This document shows positions 34,334 through 43,428 of a stretch of DNA of 64,000 bases, piece after piece (position 1 is the stretch's first letter; each line of letters begins with the position of its first letter). The DNA lies in assembly GCA_964590645.1 (NCBI GenBank), contig CAZPYJ010000022.1, positions 9,219-73,218 on the forward strand, read 5' to 3'. The position numbers were made by a program, and so were the translations under genes. This DNA comes from JAGNHN01 sp964590645 (lineage in GTDB: Bacteria > Bacteroidota > Bacteroidia > Bacteroidales > JAGNHN01). The notes beneath the pieces are model-generated. The model saw nothing but the letters and a program-made list of their open reading frames with translations. It ran no database searches and was not told the DNA's origin.

Positions 34334-34350
34334 GACCCGAAATACGGGTC
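34334..34350 (-). promoter_or_regulatory. Hairpin in the ugd leader
   Basis: GACCCG (34334-34339) and CGGGTC (34345-34350) form a 6-base stem with a 5-base loop, 15 bases before the ugd start. It could be an operator or a 5' UTR structure. No family recognised. Confidence 0.4.
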
Positions 34351-34364
34351 TGTTCCTGTGTCCG

Positions 34365-34395
34365 CAAAATTATCAAATCTGCGCTTTAATACTAA
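34365..34395 (-). promoter_or_regulatory. Promoter of ugd (minus strand)
   Basis: TTAG at 34392-34395, 19 bases, then TAATTTTG at 34365-34372 (read on the minus strand). One mismatch in the -33. Confidence 0.6.
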
Positions 34396-34498
34396 ACCCC
34401 TTTTGCCTTATCCCCTCCGGATTATGCGCATCAAAAAATAGCTGTTTCTTTCAGACAGGATATGTCGCTGAAAGATAGATGTGTAGCCTGAGTTTCGT

Positions 34499-34532
34499 TT
34501 TGTGCTTGCTTTCAATAATTGCTGTAAATTTG
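34499..34532 (+). promoter_or_regulatory. Promoter of the C25 peptidase gene
   Basis: TAAATTTG at 34525-34532 fits the -7 consensus; TTTG at 34499-34502 is 22 bases upstream, slightly longer than the usual 19-21. The ATG is at 34566. Confidence 0.5.
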
Positions 34533-34565
34533 CAGGATAGAATGTTTCTAAATAGAATATAGCCG

Positions 34566-37500
34566 ATGCACTACAGATATTTCTGCTCCCGCTATCTTAT
34601 GCTTTTTCTCCTTTTTCAGGGAATTTTCTCTTTTGCCTTTGCAACGCAGGATAAGGGGGTACATATTGAATTTCTTCGCCACGATGCCCGCGGTAGTCAC
34701 TTTGTGGTTCATCTTACTCCTCCTGATTTCAGGTTATTCAGCAATCAGGATGGCAACTTCATCCAGCTTCAAACCGAAGACTTATACCCGGCCGGCAGGG
34801 TGGGCGGACCAATGCTCCCTGTATTGCGCACAATGGTGGAATTGCCACAGGGGGCGGAATGGACAGCGGAAGTGTGTGTGCTGCAGTATATTGATTATAA
34901 TCTGGATTCTTTGTTTCCCGGGATACCACTTTATCCGCAACAGCCTCCGCTCTGCAAAGACCCTGATTCATTGAAGCCTTTTCGTTTCGCGCCTGCGCAT
35001 TACCTGTCTTATTCGGATACCCTTCCTACGCGTTTGCAGCTGACATACACAGGTATGATGCGCAATTTCAGGCTGGGGGAGATGGAGTATGCGCCTTTTG
35101 CCTATAAGCATTCCACTAAACGTCTTGTTTTTGCCAGCGAGGTGGAAATCCGGATCGTTTTTTCAGATCACAGCGAGGAAACCCCGTCTGTGAATATGCC
35201 TGCCATTCGTACTCCTTTCTTTCCCCTGCCAGCCAATCAGGTCTTGGGCGGTGGCTTGCCCGGAACAGCGACAGAGAACATCACCAGTGAACCACAGCAT
35301 TACGTAATTGTATCCCACCCGATGTTTCAGGATAGCCTTCAGCCCTTCATAGAATGGAAGCGACGCAAGGGTTTTATTGTAACAGAAGCCTACACCAACC
35401 AGACCCAGGTAGGCAGTACCACCAGCTCCATTAAGAATTTCCTGCAAGGCCTGTATCAGAATGCCACCCCGGCGCTTCCTGCACCGGTTTACCTCCTGCT
35501 GGTAGGGGATGTGGGTCAGATTCCGGCGCATAGCGGGACAACGGGTTCTCATATTACTGATTTGTATTATGCTGAATACACCGGCGACTACTTTCCAGAC
35601 CTGTATTACGGCCGTTTTTCAGCCAATAATATTGCAGAGTTGATGCCCCAGATCAGGAAAACCCTTGAGTATGAACAGTATCTGATGCCGGATGACAGCT
35701 TTCTGGATGATGTGGTTATGATTGCAGGCGTCGACAGCTGGTACGCAAGCACCCACGGGAACGGACAGATCAATTATGGTACCGACAACTATTTTAACAC
35801 GGCAAATGGCATTACGGCGCACACCTATTTGTATCCGGCTTCCGGTTCCTCCCCGGTTGCCAGCCAAATTAGAAGTAAGGTGAGCCAGGGCGCTGCTTTT
35901 GTGAACTATACAGCCCACGGCGGTACAGGTGGCTGGTCTGATCCGGCTTTCAATACCACCCACATTGCAGCACTCTCCAATGCGGGAAAGTATCCGCTGA
36001 TGATCGGGAACGCCTGTCTTACCAACAGCTTTCAGATCAATGCCTGTTTCGGAGAGGCCTTGCTTCGGGCCGATGGCAAAGGTGCCCTGGGATATATCGG
36101 GGCAAGCAATAATACCTATTGGGATGAGGATTTTTACTGGGGCGTAGGGCTGGGGAGCATTTCTTCCACGCCTGCGCACAGTGCCACGGGTCCAGGAATG
36201 TATGACCGCTGGTGGCATACCCACGGGGAGCCATACTCCGACTGGTATGTTACCCAGGGCCAGATGATCACCTCCGGAAACCTCGCGGTGCAGTCTTCTT
36301 CCTCCTCCAGAAAGAAATACTACTGGGAAGTGTATCACCTGATGGGCGATCCCTCACTGATGATCTATCAAGGGCCGGCTCCTCTTTTATCGGTCCAATT
36401 GCCTGCTTTCATCCTGCCTACGGACAATACTATCAGCCTGCAGACTGAACCTTACGCCTATATCGCCGTGAATAGTGGTGGCCAACTGCTGGGCACCGGT
36501 TTGGCTGATTCAGCCGGAAACGCCTCTTTCCTCATTACCCCTGTGATGAATCCCGGACAGGTGGAGGTGGTAGGCACGGCACAAAACCGCCGGCCTTTTA
36601 TCGGAAACCTTCCGGTACTTTCCCCTACAGGTGCATACCCGCTGGCCGCTGCCCTGATCATCAATGACAGCGCCGGGAACCAGAACGCCCAGGCGGATTT
36701 TGGAGAGCGGATACACCTAAACCTGCCCCTGGAAAACACGGGTGGGGGAACCGCCGATTCCGTCATCGCCGTTTTACATTGTTCCGACCCATACATTAGC
36801 CTGGAACTGAATGAGGCCCGGACCTATAACCTGGGACCGGGAGACAGGGATACCCTCATCTCCGCCTTCTGCCTGCATATCGACCCAATGATCCCGGATC
36901 AATATGTGCTGCCGTATAGTATTGAAATTCTTACAGATACAGATACCCTGTTGTATTCACACCAGATGATCCTGAATGCACCACGCTTGCAGTTGAATGC
37001 TTTTCAGCTAACAGAAATCAGTGGCAACGGAAACGGCAAGCCTGATCCGGGGGAACAAATGCTGCTAAGCCTGGATTTTGGAAATGCCGGCCACGCCGAT
37101 GCAAGCCAGATTGAGCTCACCATCACCGCTCTTAGCCCTTATTTGATCCCGACGGATACCAGTATCCTCATCAACGGGCTCAATGTCGGTCAGGTAAGCA
37201 CCCTGACCATTCCTTTTCAAATCTCTCCTTCCTGTCCGTCAGGTTATACCCTGCGCTTGCTGGTTGGGATGAAAGCTGACTCCGGAAGGCTTTTTAATGA
37301 TACCCTGGAGTTTATGGCAGGATCTGTCCACGTGGCCATCATTGACCTTGACCCCAACGGCAACGCGGCCCCGGGCATACAGCATTCCATCTCCTTTAAT
37401 GGCATCTCATCGGCCATCATCGATTCGGTACCGGACGATTTGTCGGCCTATTCGGCAGTGTTTGTTTGCCTGGGTGTTTACAGCAACAATCATCCGCTTA

Positions 37501-39605
37501 CCTCTGCCGAGGGCACCCGCCTAAAAAACTACCTGGACGGAGGAGGCAATCTCTATATGGAAGGGGGGGACACCTGGGCCTATGATCCTGCCACCGCCGT
37601 ACATCCGATGTTTTATATCAACGGACTTTCCGACGGAAGTGCTGACCTGAGCCTGCTCCAGGGTAATGCAGGAACTTTTACCTCCGGCTTCAGCTTGTAT
37701 TACAATGGTGAAAACAACTGGATCGACCGACTGGCACCCCTGGGGAATGCTTTCGTGATTTTCTCAAACCAAAGCCCCGCTTATTCAGCAGCCATTGCCT
37801 GCACTACATCTACCTACCGGACCATCGGGAAGAGCTTTGAATTTGCAGGTTTGAGCAATGGTTTTGGCAGCAATACCCGCCACGAACTGATGCGGGCTTA
37901 TCTGGAATTTTTTGGTTTGATTGGCCAGGATTTGATTCCCGGTCTGGCCTCACTGCCCATCCGTGCCTGCCAGGATTCCCTGATTATGTTTAATGACAGC
38001 AGCCAGGGTACAGTGGCCTCCTGGTTCTGGGAGTTTCCCGGCGGACAGCCTTCCCAAAGCAGCCTGCCACAACCCCAGGTATCCTATGCCAATGCGGGCC
38101 TCTATGATGTATATCTTACCATCAGCGATGGGATACAGGCTGTGCGTACCGCCTTCCCTGCATCCGTTGAAATCCTGGAGGTAGTAAGTATTTTGGCCAG
38201 CCCGCAAGATACGATGCTTGCACCCGGGCATAATGCTGCCTTCAATGCCTCCGCATCTCAATACACTTCGGTGGGATGGGAAATGAGCCAGGATGCCGGT
38301 CTGAACTGGACAGTGTTGCAGGATGGCGCGCTTTTCTCCGGGGCCCAAACGGAAAACCTTTCCGTGCACAATGTGCTGCCCGCGATGGATGGTTCCTGGT
38401 TCCGCTTTTTCTGTGAAGGGGAATGCGGAGGGCAGATATTCAGTCAAAAAGCGGTATTGGAAGTGGATATGGCCGGAGTGTATGGATATGTATATTACGC
38501 GAATGCAGACAGTACTTTGTTGCCTGAAGCATCTCTGCATACGAGCGGCACCGCAAGTGCCACTGCCAATGCTGATTCCACTGCCTGGTACCGCATCCCG
38601 CTTGTGCAGCCAGGGATGTACACACTGACAGCCACTACCCAGCTTCCCTGGAGCAGCGTGAATGCCACAGATGCTTTAAAGGTGATGCGTTATTTCGTTG
38701 GACTGGATATGCTGGACGGCATCGTCAGGCGAGCGGCCGACGTGGATGCCACCGGGTACGTCAATGCCACCGATGCCCTGATGATCAGTCGCAGGTTCAC
38801 TGGCTTGCTTCCTTCCTTCCCTGCAGGGGACTGGATTTCGGATAGCGTGGATTTCTATTTTGATGGATTGCAGCCGGTGCAAGGTAATGTCGGAATGCTC
38901 TGTGTGGGAGATGTGGATCTTTCTTATGCTCTTGCCAAGGGCAGCCAAAACGCCCTCCTGCCCGGAGCACGTGTCAGTCCAGGCCCGGATGGCATTGCGC
39001 TGCTTCCTATTGAGGTGCAGGCTCCTGCTGCGGTGGGCGCGCTTTCCCTTCTTGCTGCCTGGCCCCCTTGCTGGGAACTCCTGGAGGTGACTACGCCCCT
39101 GGATGCTTCCTACCTGGATTATTCACTGGACAATGGACAGTTCCGCCTGAGCTGGTTCAGCTTACAGCCTCATCCGGCCGCTGTGGGTGGTCCGGCTTTG
39201 ATCTGGCTGAAAATCAGACATAAAATAGATGCTGGGTCTTGCAAATCTCTATTCATCAATAATGCCGAAATAGCAGATGCAAAAGGCAATGTGCTCCCTG
39301 AAGCCATACTCCTACAGCCGCAGCTGGAAAGTCAGTCTATGGTACTGGCCGGACAGCCCTATCCCAATCCAACAAAGGATCAGCTGTGGCTTCCCCTGGA
39401 TTTGCCCCGCGACACAAAAGTGCGCATTCGCTTCTATTCCCTGGAAGGCAGGCTGTTAGGCAATGCCTTCGAAGGCGTATTAAGCGGTCAGCAAATCCTT
39501 CCCCTGTCCCTGAAAGGCCTTTCGGGGGGGCTCATCCTTCAGCTTGATGCTGAAGTGAATGGAGAGGAAATGGTCGTCCGGGAAAAAGTGCTGGTCATTC
39601 CCTGA
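34566..39605 (+). CDS. Gingipain-type (C25) cysteine peptidase with PKD, dockerin-like and T9SS sorting domains
   Basis: 1679 residues. A signal peptide ends at FAFA (about 25). The C25 propeptide follows to about 230, then the catalytic domain: His in NYTAHGGTGGW (H451) and Cys in IGNACLTNSF (C484). The 33-residue spacing equals that of gingipain RgpB (H211/C244 in mature numbering). Several Ig-like beta domains follow (to ~900). A Rossmann/amidotransferase-like domain covers about 920-1125 (VHVAIIDLDPNG..., GGGNLYMEGGD), and a PKD domain about 1140-1200 (WFWEFPGG). A dockerin-like NATDALKVMRYFVGL / NATDALMISRRFTGL pair lies near 1365-1420, then a beta-sandwich. The T9SS type A sorting domain (YPNPTKDQLWLPL) is the last ~85 residues. 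By family it is exported by T9SS, then processed; substrate unknown. Confidence 0.93.
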   Translation: MHYRYFCSRYLMLFLLFQGIFSFAFATQDKGVHIEFLRHDARGSHFVVHLTPPDFRLFSNQDGNFIQLQTEDLYPAGRVGGPMLPVLRTMVELPQGAEWTAEVCVLQYIDYNLDSLFPGIPLYPQQPPLCKDPDSLKPFRFAPAHYLSYSDTLPTRLQLTYTGMMRNFRLGEMEYAPFAYKHSTKRLVFASEVEIRIVFSDHSEETPSVNMPAIRTPFFPLPANQVLGGGLPGTATENITSEPQHYVIVSHPMFQDSLQPFIEWKRRKGFIVTEAYTNQTQVGSTTSSIKNFLQGLYQNATPALPAPVYLLLVGDVGQIPAHSGTTGSHITDLYYAEYTGDYFPDLYYGRFSANNIAELMPQIRKTLEYEQYLMPDDSFLDDVVMIAGVDSWYASTHGNGQINYGTDNYFNTANGITAHTYLYPASGSSPVASQIRSKVSQGAAFVNYTAHGGTGGWSDPAFNTTHIAALSNAGKYPLMIGNACLTNSFQINACFGEALLRADGKGALGYIGASNNTYWDEDFYWGVGLGSISSTPAHSATGPGMYDRWWHTHGEPYSDWYVTQGQMITSGNLAVQSSSSSRKKYYWEVYHLMGDPSLMIYQGPAPLLSVQLPAFILPTDNTISLQTEPYAYIAVNSGGQLLGTGLADSAGNASFLITPVMNPGQVEVVGTAQNRRPFIGNLPVLSPTGAYPLAAALIINDSAGNQNAQADFGERIHLNLPLENTGGGTADSVIAVLHCSDPYISLELNEARTYNLGPGDRDTLISAFCLHIDPMIPDQYVLPYSIEILTDTDTLLYSHQMILNAPRLQLNAFQLTEISGNGNGKPDPGEQMLLSLDFGNAGHADASQIELTITALSPYLIPTDTSILINGLNVGQVSTLTIPFQISPSCPSGYTLRLLVGMKADSGRLFNDTLEFMAGSVHVAIIDLDPNGNAAPGIQHSISFNGISSAIIDSVPDDLSAYSAVFVCLGVYSNNHPLTSAEGTRLKNYLDGGGNLYMEGGDTWAYDPATAVHPMFYINGLSDGSADLSLLQGNAGTFTSGFSLYYNGENNWIDRLAPLGNAFVIFSNQSPAYSAAIACTTSTYRTIGKSFEFAGLSNGFGSNTRHELMRAYLEFFGLIGQDLIPGLASLPIRACQDSLIMFNDSSQGTVASWFWEFPGGQPSQSSLPQPQVSYANAGLYDVYLTISDGIQAVRTAFPASVEILEVVSILASPQDTMLAPGHNAAFNASASQYTSVGWEMSQDAGLNWTVLQDGALFSGAQTENLSVHNVLPAMDGSWFRFFCEGECGGQIFSQKAVLEVDMAGVYGYVYYANADSTLLPEASLHTSGTASATANADSTAWYRIPLVQPGMYTLTATTQLPWSSVNATDALKVMRYFVGLDMLDGIVRRAADVDATGYVNATDALMISRRFTGLLPSFPAGDWISDSVDFYFDGLQPVQGNVGMLCVGDVDLSYALAKGSQNALLPGARVSPGPDGIALLPIEVQAPAAVGALSLLAAWPPCWELLEVTTPLDASYLDYSLDNGQFRLSWFSLQPHPAAVGGPALIWLKIRHKIDAGSCKSLFINNAEIADAKGNVLPEAILLQPQLESQSMVLAGQPYPNPTKDQLWLPLDLPRDTKVRIRFYSLEGRLLGNAFEGVLSGQQILPLSLKGLSGGLILQLDAEVNGEEMVVREKVLVIP

Positions 39606-39622
39606 TCAGGCTGAGCAGTTTT

Positions 39623-40063
39623 TTAGTCCCGTGTGATGGCGCTGGCAGCATCACAGGCAATCGGGCAGGATGACAAACTCCCGGCCAGGGTACTGGCAAT
39701 GGTGTGATTCATCTCATTGCCTTCGCCATCCACCCCAATCACAAGGCCAAGGGCAACACCACGGTTGTCCTGTCCGAAGTACACCGTAAAGGCAGCCACT
39801 CCGGGATTTTCAGATTTCATCTGTGTCATCGCACTGAATTGGGCCATATCAATGGTAAATCCTTTAATGATCCCATTGACAGGGCTTGCCGATTGATAGT
39901 AGTTCTTGAAAATGGTATTGGCCGTGGAGGCATCAATGCGCTCTGCAGCTGATTGGCGACTGCCGCTTCCGTACCCGCTGAGGTAGGCTCCACCGAGCAG
40001 GAGGAGGAAGAGGGAGGCGAAGAGCATTCTGCGGGCGATGATGGTAAGTTTTCTGGTTCTCAT
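39623..40063 (-). CDS. Membrane-anchored protein of unknown function
   Basis: 146 residues. A basic start (MRTRKLTIIARR) leads into one hydrophobic segment (MLFASLFLLLLGGAYLSG), then a soluble domain. The rest is probably periplasmic. The soluble part has the mixed pattern of an alpha/beta fold, with the segment FTIDMAQFSAMTQMK and a CPIAC motif near the C-terminus. No domain family was recognised. It is convergent to the C25 peptidase gene, with its stop 18 bases from that stop, and the next gene is divergent. It looks like a real gene because the frame is clean, has a plausible signal/anchor and fills the space between neighbours. Confidence 0.6.
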   Translation of the reverse strand: MRTRKLTIIARRMLFASLFLLLLGGAYLSGYGSGSRQSAAERIDASTANTIFKNYYQSASPVNGIIKGFTIDMAQFSAMTQMKSENPGVAAFTVYFGQDNRGVALGLVIGVDGEGNEMNHTIASTLAGSLSSCPIACDAASAITRD

Positions 40064-40178
40064 AGGTTAAAGTTTTAAGCGCGGGCAAGATAGGCCTTTT
40101 ATCTTAATTTAGAATAATTATAAATAAGTAGTATTATTGCAGTTCAGATTTGATAAGGCCACCCTCAATCCACTTCCG

Positions 40179-41957
40179 ATGAAAATCCAGACTTTCCCCC
40201 AGAAAGGATGCTTCTTGTTTATCAATTTCTTCCTGCTGCTGACGATGCTTAGGGCAGGGGATCCGGAGCAAGCGCAGGAAGCCGCGCCTTCCGCTGCTCA
40301 AAAGGGGCCGGTGGCCGCGTGGATGACAGCCGCTGTTGAAGCGGCCGCAAAAGGAAATGTGGCCAAAGCAGATAGCCTGGCTATGCTGGCCATTGCGGAG
40401 GCTGAGATGAGCTATGACGAAACCCTGATTCTTGAATCGCTCATTACACTTTTTTCCCTGCCACCTTCGGATGAACGGACCCATTCTTTATCCCATCACT
40501 TAGATCGTTTGGAAAGCCTCACAAGAAAGCGTCCCGGGGATGTCCTGAAGTGGCAGGGCCTTCATAAACTGTCTGCGTATTATCAAAGCCGTTTCGAATT
40601 TGAGAAAGCCCTGGATTACGCCTACCAGGCGCTGGCCTTGTCTGATCAGCTTTCCGATAAGCGACTGAAAGCAAACAGCCTTTTGTCGGTGGGGCGATGC
40701 CTTGAAGACAAGAAAAGCAAGCTGGATGCCTTCAGATACTATGCCTCTGCCCTGGCAACGGCCCGTATGTTAAGAGAGGAACCATTGCTTCTGGATGTGT
40801 ACCAGGCATTTTCCCGCTTCTATAATTTTCAGCGGATGTACGACAAGGCGGTGGAGTATAAGCTGATGGAGTTGCATCTTCTGCAGCAGCTTCCTCACGA
40901 CTCCCTGGCAATAATGCAGGTGTATTATGATCTGGAAGGTATATCCCTGCATTCACGGGGCAGCCTTAATCTGGAATCCCTGAAAAGAATCATCCGCTTT
41001 GCAGAGCGCAAGCATCAACCGGGGCTGAGGGATCAAAGCCTTGCCCTGATCCGTACCTATTTGATAAATACGGATGATGTAGCCACCCTTTACCGTTTTT
41101 ACAATGTGGATTTCCCTGAGTATCTCAGCCTGCTGGAGAAGGAGAGCCCCCTGACCTACATCCGCTTGAAAGCCATCTTCAGCGAATTTGAAGGGGATTT
41201 TACGCAAGCGGAGATGTATTATTCAGAAGCTGAAAAGGAAATGAGGCAGCATCCCAACCTCATCCTTCAATCTCATTTCTTCCTGCGCCTTGCAGAGTTT
41301 ATGAGCAGGCAGGACAGGCTGGAGGATGCCATCAACAATGCCGGTCTGGCTCTTTCGCTGGCTGAGCGGGCATCCTGGCCGGATTATGCACTCAGGGCGA
41401 CAAAATTACTGGAGGTACTGAGCCTGCGCCAGGCCGACTATCAGGCAGCCTGGAAGTATGCAGTACGCACCCGTGGGCTTTCAGACAGCATTCAGGCACT
41501 GGCCAGGAGTGAGGACTTGCTGATGATTGAGCTGGAGAATGCTGAAAGGATGGAAGCAATGGAAGCGGCCCGGAAGGCAGAAGAGATAAAGCGGCGGAAC
41601 AATATTCAATATACCGCCATCATCATTGCCATCTTCTCCCTCTTCGTTTTGCTTATTTTGCTGGGAAGCGTCAGGGTGCCAAAGTGGTCTATCCAGGCCC
41701 TGGGTTTCTTCGCCTTCATTTTCCTGTTCGAGTTTATTATTCTGGTGGCCGATTACGAAATTCATCATCTCACCCACGGCGTTCCGTGGAAGATGTTGGG
41801 CATTAAGGTAGTATTGATTGCTTTTTTGCTGCCTTTCCATCATTGGGTGGAAAAGAAGGTGGTGCAGTACCTGCTGAGGAAAAAGCTGATCCGGCTCTCC
41901 GGCTTTTCATTCAAGCGGATATTCCAGAATATCTGGCAGACGGTTTTCGGCCACTGA
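40179..41957 (+). CDS. TPR membrane protein without output domain
   Basis: 592 residues from the ATG at 40179; a longer TTG start at 40137 would overlap the promoter region. A signal peptide (MKIQTFPQKGCFLFINFFLLLTML) is followed by several TPR-like helical repeats (about 60-440), e.g. LDYAYQALALSDQL and QAEMYYSEAEKEM. Then comes a coiled coil (about 440-480) rich in Glu/Arg and three transmembrane helices at the C-terminus (about 483-570), ending in a short basic tail. The layout resembles the sensor part of Bacteroidota TPR histidine kinases, but the kinase is missing. No frameshift was seen, and the DNA downstream encodes other genes. A -7-like TATTATTG lies at 40132-40139. Function unknown. 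Confidence 0.78.
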   Translation: MKIQTFPQKGCFLFINFFLLLTMLRAGDPEQAQEAAPSAAQKGPVAAWMTAAVEAAAKGNVAKADSLAMLAIAEAEMSYDETLILESLITLFSLPPSDERTHSLSHHLDRLESLTRKRPGDVLKWQGLHKLSAYYQSRFEFEKALDYAYQALALSDQLSDKRLKANSLLSVGRCLEDKKSKLDAFRYYASALATARMLREEPLLLDVYQAFSRFYNFQRMYDKAVEYKLMELHLLQQLPHDSLAIMQVYYDLEGISLHSRGSLNLESLKRIIRFAERKHQPGLRDQSLALIRTYLINTDDVATLYRFYNVDFPEYLSLLEKESPLTYIRLKAIFSEFEGDFTQAEMYYSEAEKEMRQHPNLILQSHFFLRLAEFMSRQDRLEDAINNAGLALSLAERASWPDYALRATKLLEVLSLRQADYQAAWKYAVRTRGLSDSIQALARSEDLLMIELENAERMEAMEAARKAEEIKRRNNIQYTAIIIAIFSLFVLLILLGSVRVPKWSIQALGFFAFIFLFEFIILVADYEIHHLTHGVPWKMLGIKVVLIAFLLPFHHWVEKKVVQYLLRKKLIRLSGFSFKRIFQNIWQTVFGH

Positions 41958-42023
41958 AGCTGTCGGAAGTCCGGAGGATCAGGCTGAACCGAGCTTATCG
42001 GGGGGAATATGAATTCCGGGGGC

Positions 42024-42314
42024 TTAGATGACGATGACTTCTTTGATTACCTCTTGCCCAAGTCCCTCATTCAGTCTTTCCGTAATTTTACTTTTGGCCA
42101 GGCTGAGTTCGCTTCTCAATACAGAAGAATCGGTCTTGATCATCAGCTTCCCTTCTTTCAGGGAAATGATTCTGGCTCTTTTTGCCAGGGCCGGGCCCAT
42201 CAGATCCGCCCAATCGTGCTTTAACTGGGCCTGATATAAACCCGGCTTTAAGCGGTAGGTATTCAGGAGTTCCCCGATCACTTCCCGGAGGGCTTGTTCG
42301 TTGCTTCTTTTCAT
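42024..42314 (-). CDS. DUF721 protein (DciA-like)
   Basis: 96 residues, the size of short DUF721 proteins. The fold pattern is helical, then a KLMIKTDSSVLRSELSLAKSKI core, which corresponds to the KH-like/ssDNA-contact region of DciA proteins. DciA is a loader or partner of the replicative helicase in bacteria without DnaC. The gene overlaps the end of recF by 4 bases, and such recF-DUF721 pairs are common, which supports a role at the replication fork. The protein is cytosolic (no signal). No symbol is assigned because the function was shown in other species only. Confidence 0.85.
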   Translation of the reverse strand: MKRSNEQALREVIGELLNTYRLKPGLYQAQLKHDWADLMGPALAKRARIISLKEGKLMIKTDSSVLRSELSLAKSKITERLNEGLGQEVIKEVIVI

Positions 42315-43426
42315 AAGTTCTGATGGATGAAGGCATTGCCATCCCGGATGTCGAATATCTGGTGAGGGATATTGCCGAGGGAAAAGATGCGCTTGATGCG
42401 ATCTGCGGAGGTGTCACTGAGGAAAACCTGACCGAACCGTTCATTCCCCACAAGGTGAATGAGTTGAGAAACACGATCGTCATCCAGCTTGTCGAAAACA
42501 TCATCCAGCAGGAGCAGGGGTCTGGCCTTGGTCATTTCGCGGATATAATCAAACTGACCCAGTTTCAGTGCCACCGCAAAGGACTTCTGTTGTCCCTGGG
42601 AGCCAAAGCGTTTGGCAGGGAAACCATCGATGAGAAAGGTGAAGTCGTCCTTGTGGATGCCGCTGGTGGTAAAGCGAAGGGCGTAGTCACGTTCTCTGCC
42701 AGCCAATAAGAGTGAGGCAGGATCCTGGGCTTCCAGTTGACTTTCATACTCTATCTGAACAGCTTCCCGCCCCCCCGAGATCATCTTGAAATAGGCATCA
42801 AAAAGAGGTATATAGCCTTCCAGAAAACGCTTTCTCTTTTCGTAGATATACTTGGCTGGAGCGATCATCTGATTGTCCCACACCTGCAGCATCTCTTCAT
42901 CCGTGCTGCGCGATTCCGCCAGTTTTTTCAGCAGGGCATTGCGCTGGGCCAATACTTTATTGTAGTGGATGAGCTGATCGAGGTAAGCAGGGTCAAACTG
43001 CGAGATGACACTATCCACAAATTTCCTGCGGATTTCACTTCCTTCATTGATCAGGTCCCTGTCGTACGGAGAGATCATCACCACGGGAATCTTTCCGATA
43101 TGGTCGGCCAGGCGCTCATATTCTTTGCTGTTGAAGCGAAAGGATTTGCGTTGGCCTTTCTGGAAGCGGCAACTGACCTCATCATCGCGGTCGCCGTTAC
43201 GGCTGTACACGCCAAAAAGTTGGAAGGCATCCTCTCCGTGTCGGATAATCTGCTGATCTACAGGGTTGAAATAGCTTTTACAGAAGGAGAGGTAATAGAT
43301 GGCATCCAGTAGATTGGTTTTACCTTCTCCATTCCCGCCGATAAAACAGTTCAGCTTCCCGGAGAACTCCAGGGAAAGGCTTTGGTAGTTCTTAAAGTCT
43401 CCTATGCGTAGTTTCTTCAGGTACAT
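42311..43426 (-). CDS. recF: DNA replication and repair protein RecF
   Basis: 371 residues from the ATG at 43426. It is an SMC-like ATPase: Walker A GGNGEGKTNLLDAIYYLS near the N-terminus, signature SQGQQKSFAVALKL and Walker B PLLLLDDVFDKLDDDR near the C-terminus. The central part is helical, as in RecF. By family it binds gapped DNA and promotes RecA loading with RecO/RecR. It is downstream of ispH (2 bases between the stop and this ATG) and overlaps the DUF721 gene by 4 bases, so ispH-recF-DUF721 is one transcription unit. Confidence 0.95.
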   Translation of the reverse strand: MYLKKLRIGDFKNYQSLSLEFSGKLNCFIGGNGEGKTNLLDAIYYLSFCKSYFNPVDQQIIRHGEDAFQLFGVYSRNGDRDDEVSCRFQKGQRKSFRFNSKEYERLADHIGKIPVVMISPYDRDLINEGSEIRRKFVDSVISQFDPAYLDQLIHYNKVLAQRNALLKKLAESRSTDEEMLQVWDNQMIAPAKYIYEKRKRFLEGYIPLFDAYFKMISGGREAVQIEYESQLEAQDPASLLLAGRERDYALRFTTSGIHKDDFTFLIDGFPAKRFGSQGQQKSFAVALKLGQFDYIREMTKARPLLLLDDVFDKLDDDRVSQLIHLVGNERFGQVFLSDTSADRIKRIFSLGNIPHQIFDIRDGNAFIHQNL

Positions 43427-43428
43427 TC

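Noticed and set aside
40137..40178. Longer TTG start for the TPR membrane protein
   Set aside because: It would remove the signal peptide from the N-terminus and overlap the promoter-like TATTATTG.
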